From positions 108,429,314 through 108,493,313 of the forward strand of contig OY755042.1 of NCBI GenBank assembly GCA_963576565.1: 64,000 nt of DNA, read 5' to 3'. Numbering within the stretch: the stretch's first letter is position 1; every line of letters begins with the position of its first letter. A program made the translations under genes and the position numbers. The DNA is from Aspidapion aeneum (Eukaryota > Arthropoda > Insecta > Coleoptera > Brentidae). The notes under the pieces are model-generated. The model saw only the letters and a list, made by a program, of their open reading frames with translations, did not search any database and was not told where the DNA came from. This document shows, in pieces, positions 37,599 to 48,055 of this stretch.

Positions 37599-38033
37599 AA
37601 ATGGCGGCTGCTACAAGGGGGACAACGGGGCAGTGCCTTCCCAAAACTAGACAACAAACAGTAGTTTTAATTGATTTATTTAAAAAAAGTTAAATCTTCC
37701 CTTACGACATGATTGTCTAGTTCTTTTTATTTATCTGTGGTTAACAACAAGCGTTTATTTGGGTGAACTTTTTTAGCGTAAAAAATTACAAGCCGGCAGC
37801 GCCGCGCGGGGCTAGGTTTCAATTTTACCCGTTTTTCAGCGGTGTATGGGTGGGTGTAGTCGCGTGGGGCGGGATATAAACCGCCCCCACACTGCTTGTT
37901 TGGAAAATACTAAATCAAAATTGTTTCGTAAGTTTATTTTCATTTTTCATGCAATTTATATTTCTATCCCCCAATTTATAACCACGGATCACCTAACAAA
38001 TGATCCGTGTTATAACGTCACCAGCCGCCAGTG
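37599..38033. mobile_element. hAT-like MITE with 8-bp target duplication
   Basis: A 435-bp element with ends AAATGGCGGCTGCTAC and GTCACCAGCCGCCAGTG. It is flanked by ATCCTGTA (37,591-37,598) and ATCCTGTC (38,034-38,041), a 7-of-8 direct repeat. Internal CACGGATCACCTAACAAATG followed by ATCCGTG forms a hairpin close to the right end. A partial copy lies at 23,451-23,760. No transposase. The 8-bp duplication and CANTGGCGG ends fit hAT. Confidence 0.85.
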
Positions 38034-38041
38034 ATCCTGTC

Positions 38042-38349
38042 CGGTGTCGCAGAAGAATGTAGGAGAAGATAACCACCAAATGGCCAAATGGCCGTATAAA
38101 AGATCCACATATTGTCCCCATGAGGACCGGCTGCACTCTGAGTGCACTGGATGCTAGTAGTGTCTGATTAAAGTCAAGTAGGTTTATTAATATCAGTGGT
38201 GCGGTTCTTCTTTTGAACCCGTTCATGGGTGGGTTATCGGCGTGTGTAAATACAACATTATTGACAAGTTCTTCTTGCATCCGAGATTCGCTGCCAATTA
38301 GGGGCTTATCTAGTGCCCCGATGGCCTTTGGGCCATCATGACGAACCAT
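38042..38349 (-). other. Unrecognised open frame abutting the hAT MITE
   Basis: The minus strand is open for about 100 codons from 38,349, with protein-like stretches such as IGALDKPLIGSESRMQEELV and NPPMNGFKRRTAPLILINLL. The frame then runs on into the inserted MITE, so the original C-terminus is cut. I recognise no family. It may be a coding fragment disrupted by the MITE, or chance. Confidence 0.3.
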
Positions 38350-38369
38350 CTTTTTTTTTAAACATCGTA

Positions 38370-40985
38370 TACTTAGATCTCAATGAAAACATTGCCTCTG
38401 GCACAGTCTAACAATAATGCTTCTGGTTATCAGAAATTGATTTCATTTGTTGATAGCTAACAACGTTTGATTAGAAATCACCAATCTATATAGGAAAATT
38501 CTGTGCATGCAAAACATGATCTTGATCATCTCTCAGAAGAAGGTATTTTTCATTTAATTAAGAATCTAAGATAGGCACATGATACTACAAAGTATGTTAT
38601 TGTTCGTGATGATACTGTTCCCCTTGCTGAAATAGCTAAAGCATTTTAGAGGCTTGTAGAAGGAGTTAATGCAATATATCTAGTCCAAAGACCTTGATAA
38701 TATCTGAATGAAAACATTGCTTCTGGCAAAGCCTTCTGGTTACCAGACATTAATTTGATTTGTTGATAGCCAACATTTGATTAGAAATCACCCATCTATT
38801 AAAGAAAATTCTGTGCAAGCGAAAACGTGATTTTATTCATCTCTAAGAAGAAGCTCTTGTTTTAATCAACAATCTAAGATATGAACATGATACCATAAAG
38901 TTTGTGATACAGCATTTTAGAGACCCGTAGACAGAGTTGCTGAAATGTATTTATGTAAACGTAATGTGTAATGTCAATGAAAACATTGCTTCTGGCACAG
39001 TCTAACAATGCTTCTGATTATCAGAAGTTGATTAGATTTGTTGATAGTCAACAACATTGGATTGGAAACCATCAATCTCTAAAGAAAAATTATGTGCATG
39101 CAAAACATGATCTTGATCATCTCTCAGAAGAAGGTATTTTTCTTTTAATTAAGAATCTAAGATAGGCACATCATACTACAAAGTATGTTATTGTTTGTGA
39201 TGATACTGTTCTCCTTGCTGAAATAGCTAAAGCATTTTAGAGGCTTGTAGAAGGAGTTGATGCAATATATCTAGTCCAAAGACCTTGTATACTTATATCT
39301 CAATGAAAACATTGCTTCTGGCATAACCTTCTGGTAATTAGACATTAATTTGATTTGTTGATAGCCACCATTTGATTAGAAATCACCCATCTATTAAAGA
39401 AAATTCTGTGCAAGCGAAAACGTGATTTAATTTATCCCTAAGAAGAACCTCTTATGGTTTTAATCAACAATCTAAGATATGAACATGATACCACAAAGTT
39501 TGTGATACTTTATCATGATAATGTCCTCTTCGCCAAAACAGCTGCAGCATTTTAGAGACCCGTAGACAGAGTTGCTGAAATGTATTTATGTAAACGTAAT
39601 GTGTAATGTCAATGACAACATTGCTTCTGGCACAGTCTAACAATGCTTCTGATTATCAGAAGTTGATTAGATTTGTTGATAGTCAACAACATTGGATTGG
39701 AAACCATCAATCCCTAAAGAAAAATTATGTGCATGCAAAACATGATCTTGATCATCTCTTAGAAGAAGGAATTTTTCTTTTAATTAAGAATCTAAGATAG
39801 GCACATGATACTACAAAGTATGTTATTGTTTATGATGATACTGTTCTCCTTGCTGAAATAGCTAAAGCATTTTAGAGGCTTGTAGAAGGAGTTGATGCAA
39901 TATATCTAGTCCGAAGACCTTGTATACTTATATCTCAATGAAAACATTGCTTCTGGCATAACCTTCTGGTTATTAGACATTAATTTGATTTGTTGATAGC
40001 CACCATTTGATTAGAAATCACCCATCTATTAAAGAAAATTATGTGCAAGCGAAAACGTGATTTTATTCATCTCTAAGAAGAAGCTCTTATTGTTTTAATC
40101 AACAATCTAAGATATGCACATGATACCACAATGTTTGTGATACTTTATCATGATAATGTCCTCTTCGCCAAAACAGGTGAAGCATTTTAGATACCGGTAG
40201 ACAGAGTTGCTGTAATGTATTTATGTAAGCGTAATGTGTAATGTTAATGAAAACATTGCTTCTGGCACAGTCTAACAATGCTTCTGATTATCAGAAGTTG
40301 ATTAGATTTGTTGATAGTCAACAACATTGGATTGGAAACCACCAATCCCTAAAGGAAAATTTTGTGCAAAACATAATCTTGATCATCTCTAAGAAGTAGC
40401 TCTTTTCCTTGTAATCAAGAATCTAAAATATGCACATGATCCTACAAAGATTGTTATGCTTTGTGATGATATTGTTCTTGCTGAAACAGCTAAATCATTT
40501 TAGTAGCTCGTAGAAAGAGTTGGTGCAGTATTTAGTCCCAAGATCTCGTATACTTATATCTCAATAAAAACATTGCTTCTGGCATAGCCTAACAAAGCTT
40601 TTGGTTATCAGAAACTAATTTGATTTGTTGAACCTTCTGTGTGATTTTGATCATCTCTAAGAAGAAGCTCTTTTTGTTTTAGTTAACAATCAGAGATATG
40701 TACATTATTCGACACAGTTTATGATGTTTTGTGATGAAGAATTTTAGAGGTTTGTAGAAAACACACAGTCTAGCAATTCGGGTTATCAATAATTGATTTG
40801 ATTTGTTGATAGCTAAAAAAAATTGATTAGAAATCACCAATACATGAAGAAGATGCTCTTTTCATTTTGGTCAACAATCGAAAAATATTATGCATATGAT
40901 ACCCAAAATTCGTGATGTTTTAATGATAGTGTTCTTCTAGCAGAAACAGCGGAAGCATTTAGATGCAGGTTTGTAGAAAGAGTAG
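38370..40985 (+). repeat. Higher-order tandem array of a coding-like unit (A/B dimers, ~637-bp period)
   Basis: Type-A units (starting TCAATGAAAACATTGCTTCT with CAGTCTAACAATGCTTCTG) lie at about 38,380, 38,972, 39,607 and 40,245. Type-B units (GCATAACCTTCTGGTNATTA) lie at about 38,706, 39,300 and 39,940. A-B dimers repeat about every 637 bp, and decayed units continue to 40,985. A units at 38,971 and 39,606 keep a 64-codon frame, TLLLAQSNNASDYQKLIRFV... ending KNLR, and beyond a TAG the same frame continues KYVIVCDDTVLLAEIAKAF and RLVEGVDAIYLVQRP. B units have a 1-bp shift in the middle. The array thus seems to derive from one coding segment; family unknown. Confidence 0.85.
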
Positions 40986-41529
40986 CCGCAATAACGCAAT
41001 AAAGATCAGTAATATCAAGCCATGTTTAAAAAAAAACTTGTCAAAAAAACAGACCGCAAATCTCTGACTGTAAAACGTAAGCCAATACGAAAACTTTCCT
41101 ACTCGACCTTTAGAAGAGTCAGCGTCATCGTCAATGTCCAATAAAGCAAATTAGCAACATTTGTTTAAACTAATAGTTGCTGGTGTAAATAATTTGTTTA
41201 AAAATTATGTCCTAAGTGGTATACTCCCACGCATATATTTCTGGTGGTATCTGACTACACTGGCAGCATCTGTAAGAAAGGAAGACCGCCATAATATGCC
41301 TCCGAGAAGAAGAAGATTTATTGACAGCGGCATCGCAGCATATAGAATCGCATTAACATTACTATTTACTGACCTGACTTAAAACATGTATATGTATAGA
41401 TAGAGCTACGTTTTAGTGTAGATTTCTTCTTTGTCAGAAAAGTACTTAGAAAGTACTTTACAAGTAGATAAGTTTTAGCCAATTGCAAATAATGCTGAAA
41501 TTACATCAATTATAAACCAGACAGTCCAT
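40986..41529. other. Unassigned region
   Basis: A plus-strand frame at 41,161-41,382 has no recognised family. No repeats seen. Confidence 0.35.
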
Positions 41530-41606
41530 TTCATAATATTTGAGATAACTTTTTGACAGTTTTCACCTGTTTACTATAAGAAATAGTATAGACCAATAAA
41601 AATATA
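41530..41606. repeat. Short dispersed repeat shared with 1,237-1,310
   Basis: TTTGAGATAACTTTTTGACA, CCTGTTTACNATAA and AATAGNATAGNCCAAYRAAAA match the first locus in order. It directly abuts the broken 3' edge of a LINE. Confidence 0.65.
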
Positions 41607-43085
41607 GTCTGTTCTAGATATTCTCATTGATCTTCTTATTGTATCTATTTCGATACTTCCCATTTTTGTTTTGTATTTTTCTGTTACGCGACAAGTCTGC
41701 ATTTCATACAACAGCGTGCTTTTTGCCATTGTTTCATATATGTTAAATTTTACATTATATTTTGTCTCTCTGCTCCATGAAACACTGATTTGACATCCAA
41801 TAAACTTTTTTGCTTTTACCATTTTTTTTCTGGTTTTTTGCAGTCTATTCCTGTCTTATCAAATGTGACACCAAAGTATACATACTTATTGCAGGGAGAC
41901 ATTGTTTATCAATTGTCTAGTTCTAACTCACCTAATTCGTTTCCAATATATGAGTACTGTGTCTTGTCCACGTTCACTGTTAACCTCTACTTTTGGTATT
42001 CTTCCGTTAACTTTCTCATCATATACTCCATGTCTTCTTAGTTATTAGCTACAATTACTTGGTCGTCAGCAAACTAGTGTGTATATGGTAAATCGGTCGT
42101 TAAGTTGTATTTTCATGCCGTGTACTGTACGTTTCCGGTTTTTTAGAGCTACTGCGATATATATTTTAAAAAGAGTTGGAGAGATACAACATCTCTGTCT
42201 TAAGCGTTTCGTTACCAGGAATCCTTTTGAAAGTCGATTTTCAATTTTAGGTTTTAACCCTTTGAATAGTTCTTTTATCGCTTTTATCTATGTATGATTA
42301 ATATTAGTCTGCTCTAACACTGTCCATAATTTTTCTTCTGGAACGGTATCATATGCTTTTTGTAGGTCCACAAGGTAACATGGGTTTCTATATTTCTGGC
42401 ACTCCTTTTCTCAATTACTTGTTTAAGACAAAAAACATTATCCCTACAAGATCTGCCTGCACGAAACCCACTTTGGTCTTCGTCTTCTTGTTTATGAAAA
42501 TCATTCTTTATTAGATCTCTAAGAATCCTACCGTACAATCTACTTAGAGTACTGGTTACTGAAATTCCTCTGTAATGTTGCAATCCAGCTTGTTTCTTTT
42601 TATGTTTATTTATTGAGGATATGAATGCAATTTTCCAATAATGAGGCACTTCGGATGTTCGTTCATGCATTGATTGATAATATATGTGAGATTTTCTAGT
42701 AGTTTCTCTTATTCAAAATTGAGCAGCCTATATTCCCTCAGGTCCGCGAGCTTTTCCGGATATAAACTTTCTAATAATACGCTTTATCATTTCTTTTTCA
42801 ATGATTCTCCATGTACTTATATGTTTATCCTTGGAGAGGCTGACAGATATTCGCGTCTCGTTTCCTGCAACAGTCCCTTGTAGTGTTTTGTCCATTGTTC
42901 TGGTTTGATGATCTTAATGTTTACTTTTTCGTTTGTTGCATTTTTTACCGTAGAAATAAATTTCCATACTTCGGAACTCTGCTTACCTCCTACGTGTGTA
43001 TATATATCGTGGCATTTGCGCTCAAACATTTCATTTTTTCCGTGCGTATTAAAATGTAGTTGATTCCCTATAGAATAGAAACAAA
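41607..43085 (-). pseudogene. LINE family A copy: RT domain, lacking both ends
   Basis: Longest family A copy. Minus strand from about 43,060: CHDIYTHVGGKQSSEVWKFI, NIKIIKPEQWTKHYKGLLQE (pre-RT linker), then GKARGPEGI, HYRGISVTSTLSRLYGRILR, DQSGFRAGRSCRDNVFCLKQ (RT motifs 1-2), LRQRCCISPTLFKIYIAVAL (motif B), FADDQVIVAN (motif C) and MEYMMRKL. It ends abruptly at 41,607 within the SRTDHIRNE region, so the last ~80 residues and the (TAG)n tail are missing. At least four frameshifts or stops. Loss of a 3' end is not explained by normal 5' truncation and implies later deletion or recombination. Confidence 0.88.
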
Positions 43086-43190
43086 CTTGCATTGAAAGGA
43101 TTTGCGAAAACGGCACAACAAGAGTATCATTCGAAAAGTAATGAACAAAATACAAATGCCATGTTGATTTCCAAGGTTTAAAAAGGGTAA
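43086..43190. other. Short spacer
   Basis: Possibly LINE upstream sequence; no motif recognised. Confidence 0.3.
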
Positions 43191-44440
43191 GGCACTTCAA
43201 TATACCGTACTCAAGCCGAATACCGTCACCCACCTGAATACCGTCACTTTCTAGAAATGTTTTGAATTATTAAGCTTTTATCAGTTCACCTATATATCTG
43301 GCAACACTGTGCGCAAACTTCAGCTGTATTGTTTAAAAGGAAGCTGCGCGCGAAAAATTATTTTAGTCGTGCATCAAGTGTCGAAGCAGAACGTCGCATT
43401 TTATTATAAGGTAAGCCACTTGCATGTACTCATTTAATCTAAGATTTTAGGTACTTTAATATATTATTACATAATATATTTGTATTTTTTACTAAACCAA
43501 TGTCCGTAGATAAGTTTCTAACCAAAATTTTCTTATTTTATTCTTTACCCCATAAAACGGGGTGGCGGGGTTTGAGTTACAAAAAAGCATTGAGCCGGAA
43601 ATCCGACAGTAGTGACGGAATTCCCAACAAAAACAAAGTCAATTCAAATTAGTTTTTTTATACCTAGATTTATAAAAAAGCGAAAGATACATCTAAATCA
43701 GAAATTCCAGAAATCCCAAATTCCGTCACAGGATTTTTGAGCTATTTTCTCTGAAAAATGTGTTTTAAATTCACGGTGTCAGAATTCAGGCTGTTCAGGG
43801 GCTATGACGGCTATCCGATTATTTTATTTTTGTAAAAACGGAGTTCTGCTGGGCAACAATTCTTTTAAAGTTTAGTTTTTTCCATATCAACAACCATCTA
43901 AAGACAAAAAATCTAAGATGATAAAACCTACAATAAATCAAATTTTTTAAATTTCAAATTTTGTCATATGTTTTTTATACTCTACTCGTTTAAAATCTGT
44001 GATGAATTTGGTTGTCGGAATTCAGGTTACGAGAATGACGGCTTTCAGGTTGTGATTTTTCACGTTTGCTGGATTATGCAGGAGGCAGTCCCCTTTTCAT
44101 ATCGTACAAAAAACTATCCAGAATTTTTGCTCCAAATATTCTGTTTACTGAACAAAACTATGTCGGAGTTCAGGTTGGTGCTTACCTGAACTTGTCGGAA
44201 TTAGAAATTTCGGATCTCTAACTTTTTTATTTACTAAAAAAATATAGTTAAATTTAAATTCTCAAAATAGAATACAATGTTTAATCAAATGTCCAAAGTT
44301 TCAGCACAAGTAAAAATAAGTCAATATATGAACACATAGAAAATTGTATATCATCTCAAAAGTGAGTCCATGAATACTAAGGGGCTTAAGGTGACGGAAT
44401 TCAAGGCAGAGAACATATAACTCTATATGTTCTCTGACCA
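43191..44440. repeat. Domain with at least nine TGACGGAATTC-like motifs and a terminal hairpin
   Basis: The motif GTGACGGAATTC or variants (GTCGGAATTCAGG, CGGTATTC) occurs in inverted orientation at about 43,207-43,245 (GAATACCGTCAC twice) and at 43,730 (AATTCCGTCAC), and in direct orientation at about 43,611, 43,786, 44,016, 44,162, 44,195 and 44,392. A perfect hairpin, AGAGAACATATA-ACTC-TATATGTTCTCT, follows at 44,408-44,435. No protein is recognised between. Inverted outer motifs suggest a DNA transposon with subterminal binding sites. Confidence 0.55.
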
Positions 44441-44955
44441 AGGAGTGGTTGTATTCAAACAAAGATGATTAATAAATGACTTCTTAAAGAAGACCACATG
44501 CAGTACGACAATAGTAATTATTATGGGCGTGCATATAGACAGCTTAAAACGCGATTTATCTTATTCACACGAGGCCTTATTTCACAGCAGTATTTTTTCC
44601 TTTAAGTTAATTAGTTAATACTTCAGCTTAATATTACTCAAGGGCGGATATTGAAAAGGGGGGTCTAAAAGTTATAGCATTAACCTATTCAAAATCATAA
44701 AATTTCTAAATTTTCCAAACTTCAACAAATCCCGAAATGTTAATATGTGTTTATGACACGTTGATGCAAGATTTGCCATTTAGTGCACAAAGTATATGAC
44801 CAGACCGCATTACTCAGCTCTCGCCCCCACCCCCCACATTAAGAAAGCACGCGCCGCCGTAGGTAGTGAGGGGAGAATTAATAATCTCTTATGTTTATTT
44901 TATAACATTATTGTTAGAAAGACGAAAAAAAAAATTTTGTTTAACAAATAAAATC
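44441..44955. other. Unassigned region
   Basis: C-rich run at about 44,826-44,838; otherwise no recognised feature. Confidence 0.35.
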
Positions 44956-44959
44956 TTGA

Positions 44960-47065
44960 AAATCACGTTTGGGACATTTTTAGCCTTAGCGATGATCCAA
45001 GGCCAGGTACACCACAAACTGCTGTCATCCAGGAAAACATCGATGTTTTGCGCATCCTGTTCATGGAAGATCGACATGTAACATATCGCGAGATTGAGGC
45101 TTTATTGTAGATTTCAAAGACCTCAATTTAAAAAGAACAGAAAGAGGCTAGGTTCAATTGCTGTCAGAAAACTCTATACTGCTGTGATGTAGGAAACTCG
45201 AAAAACGTTTACAGCATTGTCAGTGGTCATGAATTGTGGATTTATTCATAATATGAACCCAAAAATAAACGTCATTCGTCTGTTTGGGTGTTACAAGAAG
45301 AAGAAAAGCCAACAAAAGTCATCCGTTCTCGAAATGTTTGTGACATTTTTCTCAAAAGTAGGCCATGTAGCAACAATTCCTCGGGAAGATGAAGGGACTA
45401 TTACTGCGGATTGGTCAAACGAAGCCCGAACGACGAATCCTCCTGCACCAGGACAATGCATGTTCGCACAAAACCCAAAAAACTATTGAATATTTAACCC
45501 AGCAAAACGTCGAATTGATGGACCATTCTCCATACAGTCCCGACCTATGTTCCAACGATTTCTATACTTTTCCGAAAATCAAGAATGGACTGGGTGGTCA
45601 AAAATTTCAACCGCTAGGAAGCAGTCGACGCCTTCAAGAATGCAATTTTGACAGTACCAACGAACGAGTGGAATTACAGATTTGACACCTGGTTTGAGCG
45701 CATGCAAAAGTACATTAATTTTCGTGGAAAATACATCAGCGGCGTAGGGTGGGGGGGGTTCCCGCCTCATGGATCCTGGCGCCCCATAGGCCCTCTAAGC
45801 TTTATTAAGTAGTAAAAACTAAAAATTGGTACCACCGTAAAAAAATAATACCTTGAGCAACTTATTATTTAGATAGTTAAGCAATATTACGCACCTTTTC
45901 AGGCAGTGTGGAAATTATACAATTTTGCCGGCGCCCCCGTTCGTAAAATCGGAAGACATTTTTGCTTGCTACGAGAAAGATAAAGTTTGCCGTTCAAAGT
46001 CCAAAGCATCATGCATCGCGGTAAGAAAGACAAAACCAAACAAACTCAGTACACCTGTAATTCTTAATATTAGATAACACATTCTCGTAACACCTACCTA
46101 GGGCGCCAAGCGCCCGGGGGCGCCCAAATAAAGAATTAAAAATAAATTAGCTCCAAGCTCGCTCGTAATTTTTCTGGCTAAAAATTTTTTTCAAAAAAGA
46201 TAATGTTTCTAAAATTTTCGTCTGCGACGCCCTTTTCTTCGTTAAATCTACAAGTTTTCTATTGCGGTGCCATTTTTGTTCAGATACTTAATTTTTTAAA
46301 TATTTTCGACTGCGGCGCAATTTATACAAACTGTTTCTGTGTTGATTTAATTGTTTTAAAATTTTTGCATACAACGCAATTTTTTTAAATTTTTTAGTGG
46401 TTTTTTTAGTTTAGCCGTTTTTTCCGCAAAGTATTATTATTTTTAATTTTCGTGGAGTAAGGGTTTAAGTAAGGGGGCGCCAAATTTATTGTTTGCCTAC
46501 ACAAAAATACCTAGCTACGGAACTAACTAACTGCGGCGCTTAAATACCTTCGAAACTTTTGTATTTGGTCCCATTTTTCTCGAAAATTTTGGCGCCTTAT
46601 TTTGGTCAATAATTTTAGTTTTCTAAAATGTTTGATTTTGTTTTTGGTACCATTTTTTCCAAAAACTACTTGATTTTTCAAAAATTTTCCAATATGTTGT
46701 TTTCTTGCACCTATATCTACAAGAAAATTTCTTCGGTTCGATTTTTTCCAAAAAGTACTAGGCGTAGTGTTTTTGTTTTTTTTTTCTAAAAACCAAAACC
46801 GCTAGGGTATCGGTAGCGTTCCATTTAAATTCAACACCATATTAGTATAACCATAAGCAATTTAATTAATAATAATAAAAAAAAGTCGGAAGCTATTTTA
46901 ATTTGATAATTATTTCTACGTAAAAAAAAATTGGCGCCCTTTTAATCCTCTGCCCCCTCCGCCCTTTAAACCACGCTACGCCGCAGGAATACATCGAGAA
47001 ACAATGAAGTAGTAGAACTTTTCTACTGTTTTATCCAAGCTGTATAACCAAAACTTAAGAGACAA
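44960..47065 (+). pseudogene. mariner transposase pseudogene, interrupted by a hAT element
   Basis: Begins near 44,965 with SLSDDPRPGTPQTAVIQENI and LFMEDRHVTYREIEALL, the helix-turn-helix segment. Further on: MNPKINVIRLFGC, TIPREDEGTITADW, ILLHQDNACSHKTQKTIEYL (second catalytic Asp), then TQQNVELMDHSPYSPDLCSN (final Asp of D,D34D) and FPKIKNGLGGQ. It ends with NERVELQI...FERMQKYINFRG. The hAT at 45,737-46,986 cuts the last residues; after it the reading resumes YIEKQ and TGA. Several frameshifts; the first catalytic region is degraded. Confidence 0.88.
45737..46986. mobile_element. Non-autonomous hAT element inside the mariner, 8-bp target duplication
   Basis: A 1,250-bp element with ends CAGCGGCGTAGGGTGGGG and CCACGCTACGCCGCAG (plus strand). 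Flanks are AAATACAT (45,729-45,736) and GAATACAT (46,987-46,994), a 7-of-8 direct repeat inside the mariner C-terminus. Internally it has several degenerate TTTTCGNCTGCGGCGCAATT words (about 46,220-46,380 and 46,545) and GGCGCC clusters, including a hairpin near 46,100-46,125, but no transposase. Confidence 0.88.
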
Positions 47066-47147
47066 CCCTCGTATTTCCAAAAACTGTTTTTAAGGCTGAT
47101 ATAGCATTGACTTGGAGTGTGCTAATGGGCTAGAAAGATATCATGTG

Positions 47148-48055
47148 CTGTGTTCTTGAATTCCGTGCCCGTGAGTGAGTGCTTCTCACTTACTTTAACC
47201 CAAGTGATTGTGAGAGAGGATAGCTGCACTCATCCTGCACTCGACTCACGAACCGTCAAGAATACGGCCTCAGGTGTGGTATTCTTGAATCCCGTGCCCG
47301 TGAGTGAGTAGCTTCTCACTAACTTTAACCCAGGTGATTGTGAGAGAGGATAGCTGCACTCACCCTGCACTCGACTCACGGAGCGTCAAGAATACGGCCT
47401 CAGGTGTGGTATTCTTGAATCCCGTGCCCGTGAGTGAGTAGCTTCTCACTTACTTTCACCCAGGTCATTGTGAGAGAGGATAGCTGCACTCACCCTGCAC
47501 TCGACTTACGGACCGTCAAGAATACGGCCTCAGGTGTGGTATTGTTGAATCCCGTGCCCGTGAGTGAGTAGCTTCTCACTTACTTTAACCCAGGTGATTG
47601 TGAGAGAGGATAGCTGCACTCACCCTGCACTCGACTTACGGACCGTCAAGAATACGGCCTCAGGTGTGGTATTCTTAAATCCCGTGCCCGTGAGTGAGTA
47701 GCTTCTCACTTGCTTTAACCCAGGTGATTGTGAGAGAGGATAACTGCACTCACCCTGCACTCGACTCACGGACCGTCAAGAATACGGCCTCAGGGGTGGT
47801 ATTCTTGGATCCCGTGCCCGTGAGTGAATAGCTTCTCACTTACTTTAACCCAGGTCATTGTGAGAGAGGATAGCTGCACTCACCCTGCACTCGACTTACG
47901 GACCGTCAAGAATACGGCCTCAGGTGTGGTATTGTTGAATCCCGTGCCCGTGAGTGAATAGCTTCTCACTTACTTTAACCCAGGTGATTGTGAGAGAGGA
48001 TAGCTGCACTCACCCTGCACTCGACTCACGGACCGTCAAGAATACGGCCTCAGAT
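47148..48055. repeat. Homogeneous tandem array, 130-bp unit, seven copies
   Basis: Units start TATTCTTGAATCCCGTGCCC at 47,150 (TTCTTGAATTCC variant), 47,280, 47,410, 47,540, 47,670, 47,800 and 47,930, exactly 130 bp apart. Each holds GTGAGTGAGTAGCTTCTCAC, GATTGTGAGAGAGGATAGCT, CACCCTGCACTCGAC and CCGTCAAGAATACGGCCTCA. The start (TATTCTTGA...CCCGTGAGTGAG) is an imperfect inverted copy of the end (CTCACGGACCGTCAAGAATA), so each unit is a quasi-palindrome. GC is clearly above its surroundings and copies differ at only a few sites. No sustained open frame. Confidence 0.95.

Noticed and set aside
38370..40985. CRISPR array or phage-like system
   Set aside because: Unit lengths (130-970 bp) and eukaryotic transposon context exclude CRISPR for this and the other arrays.
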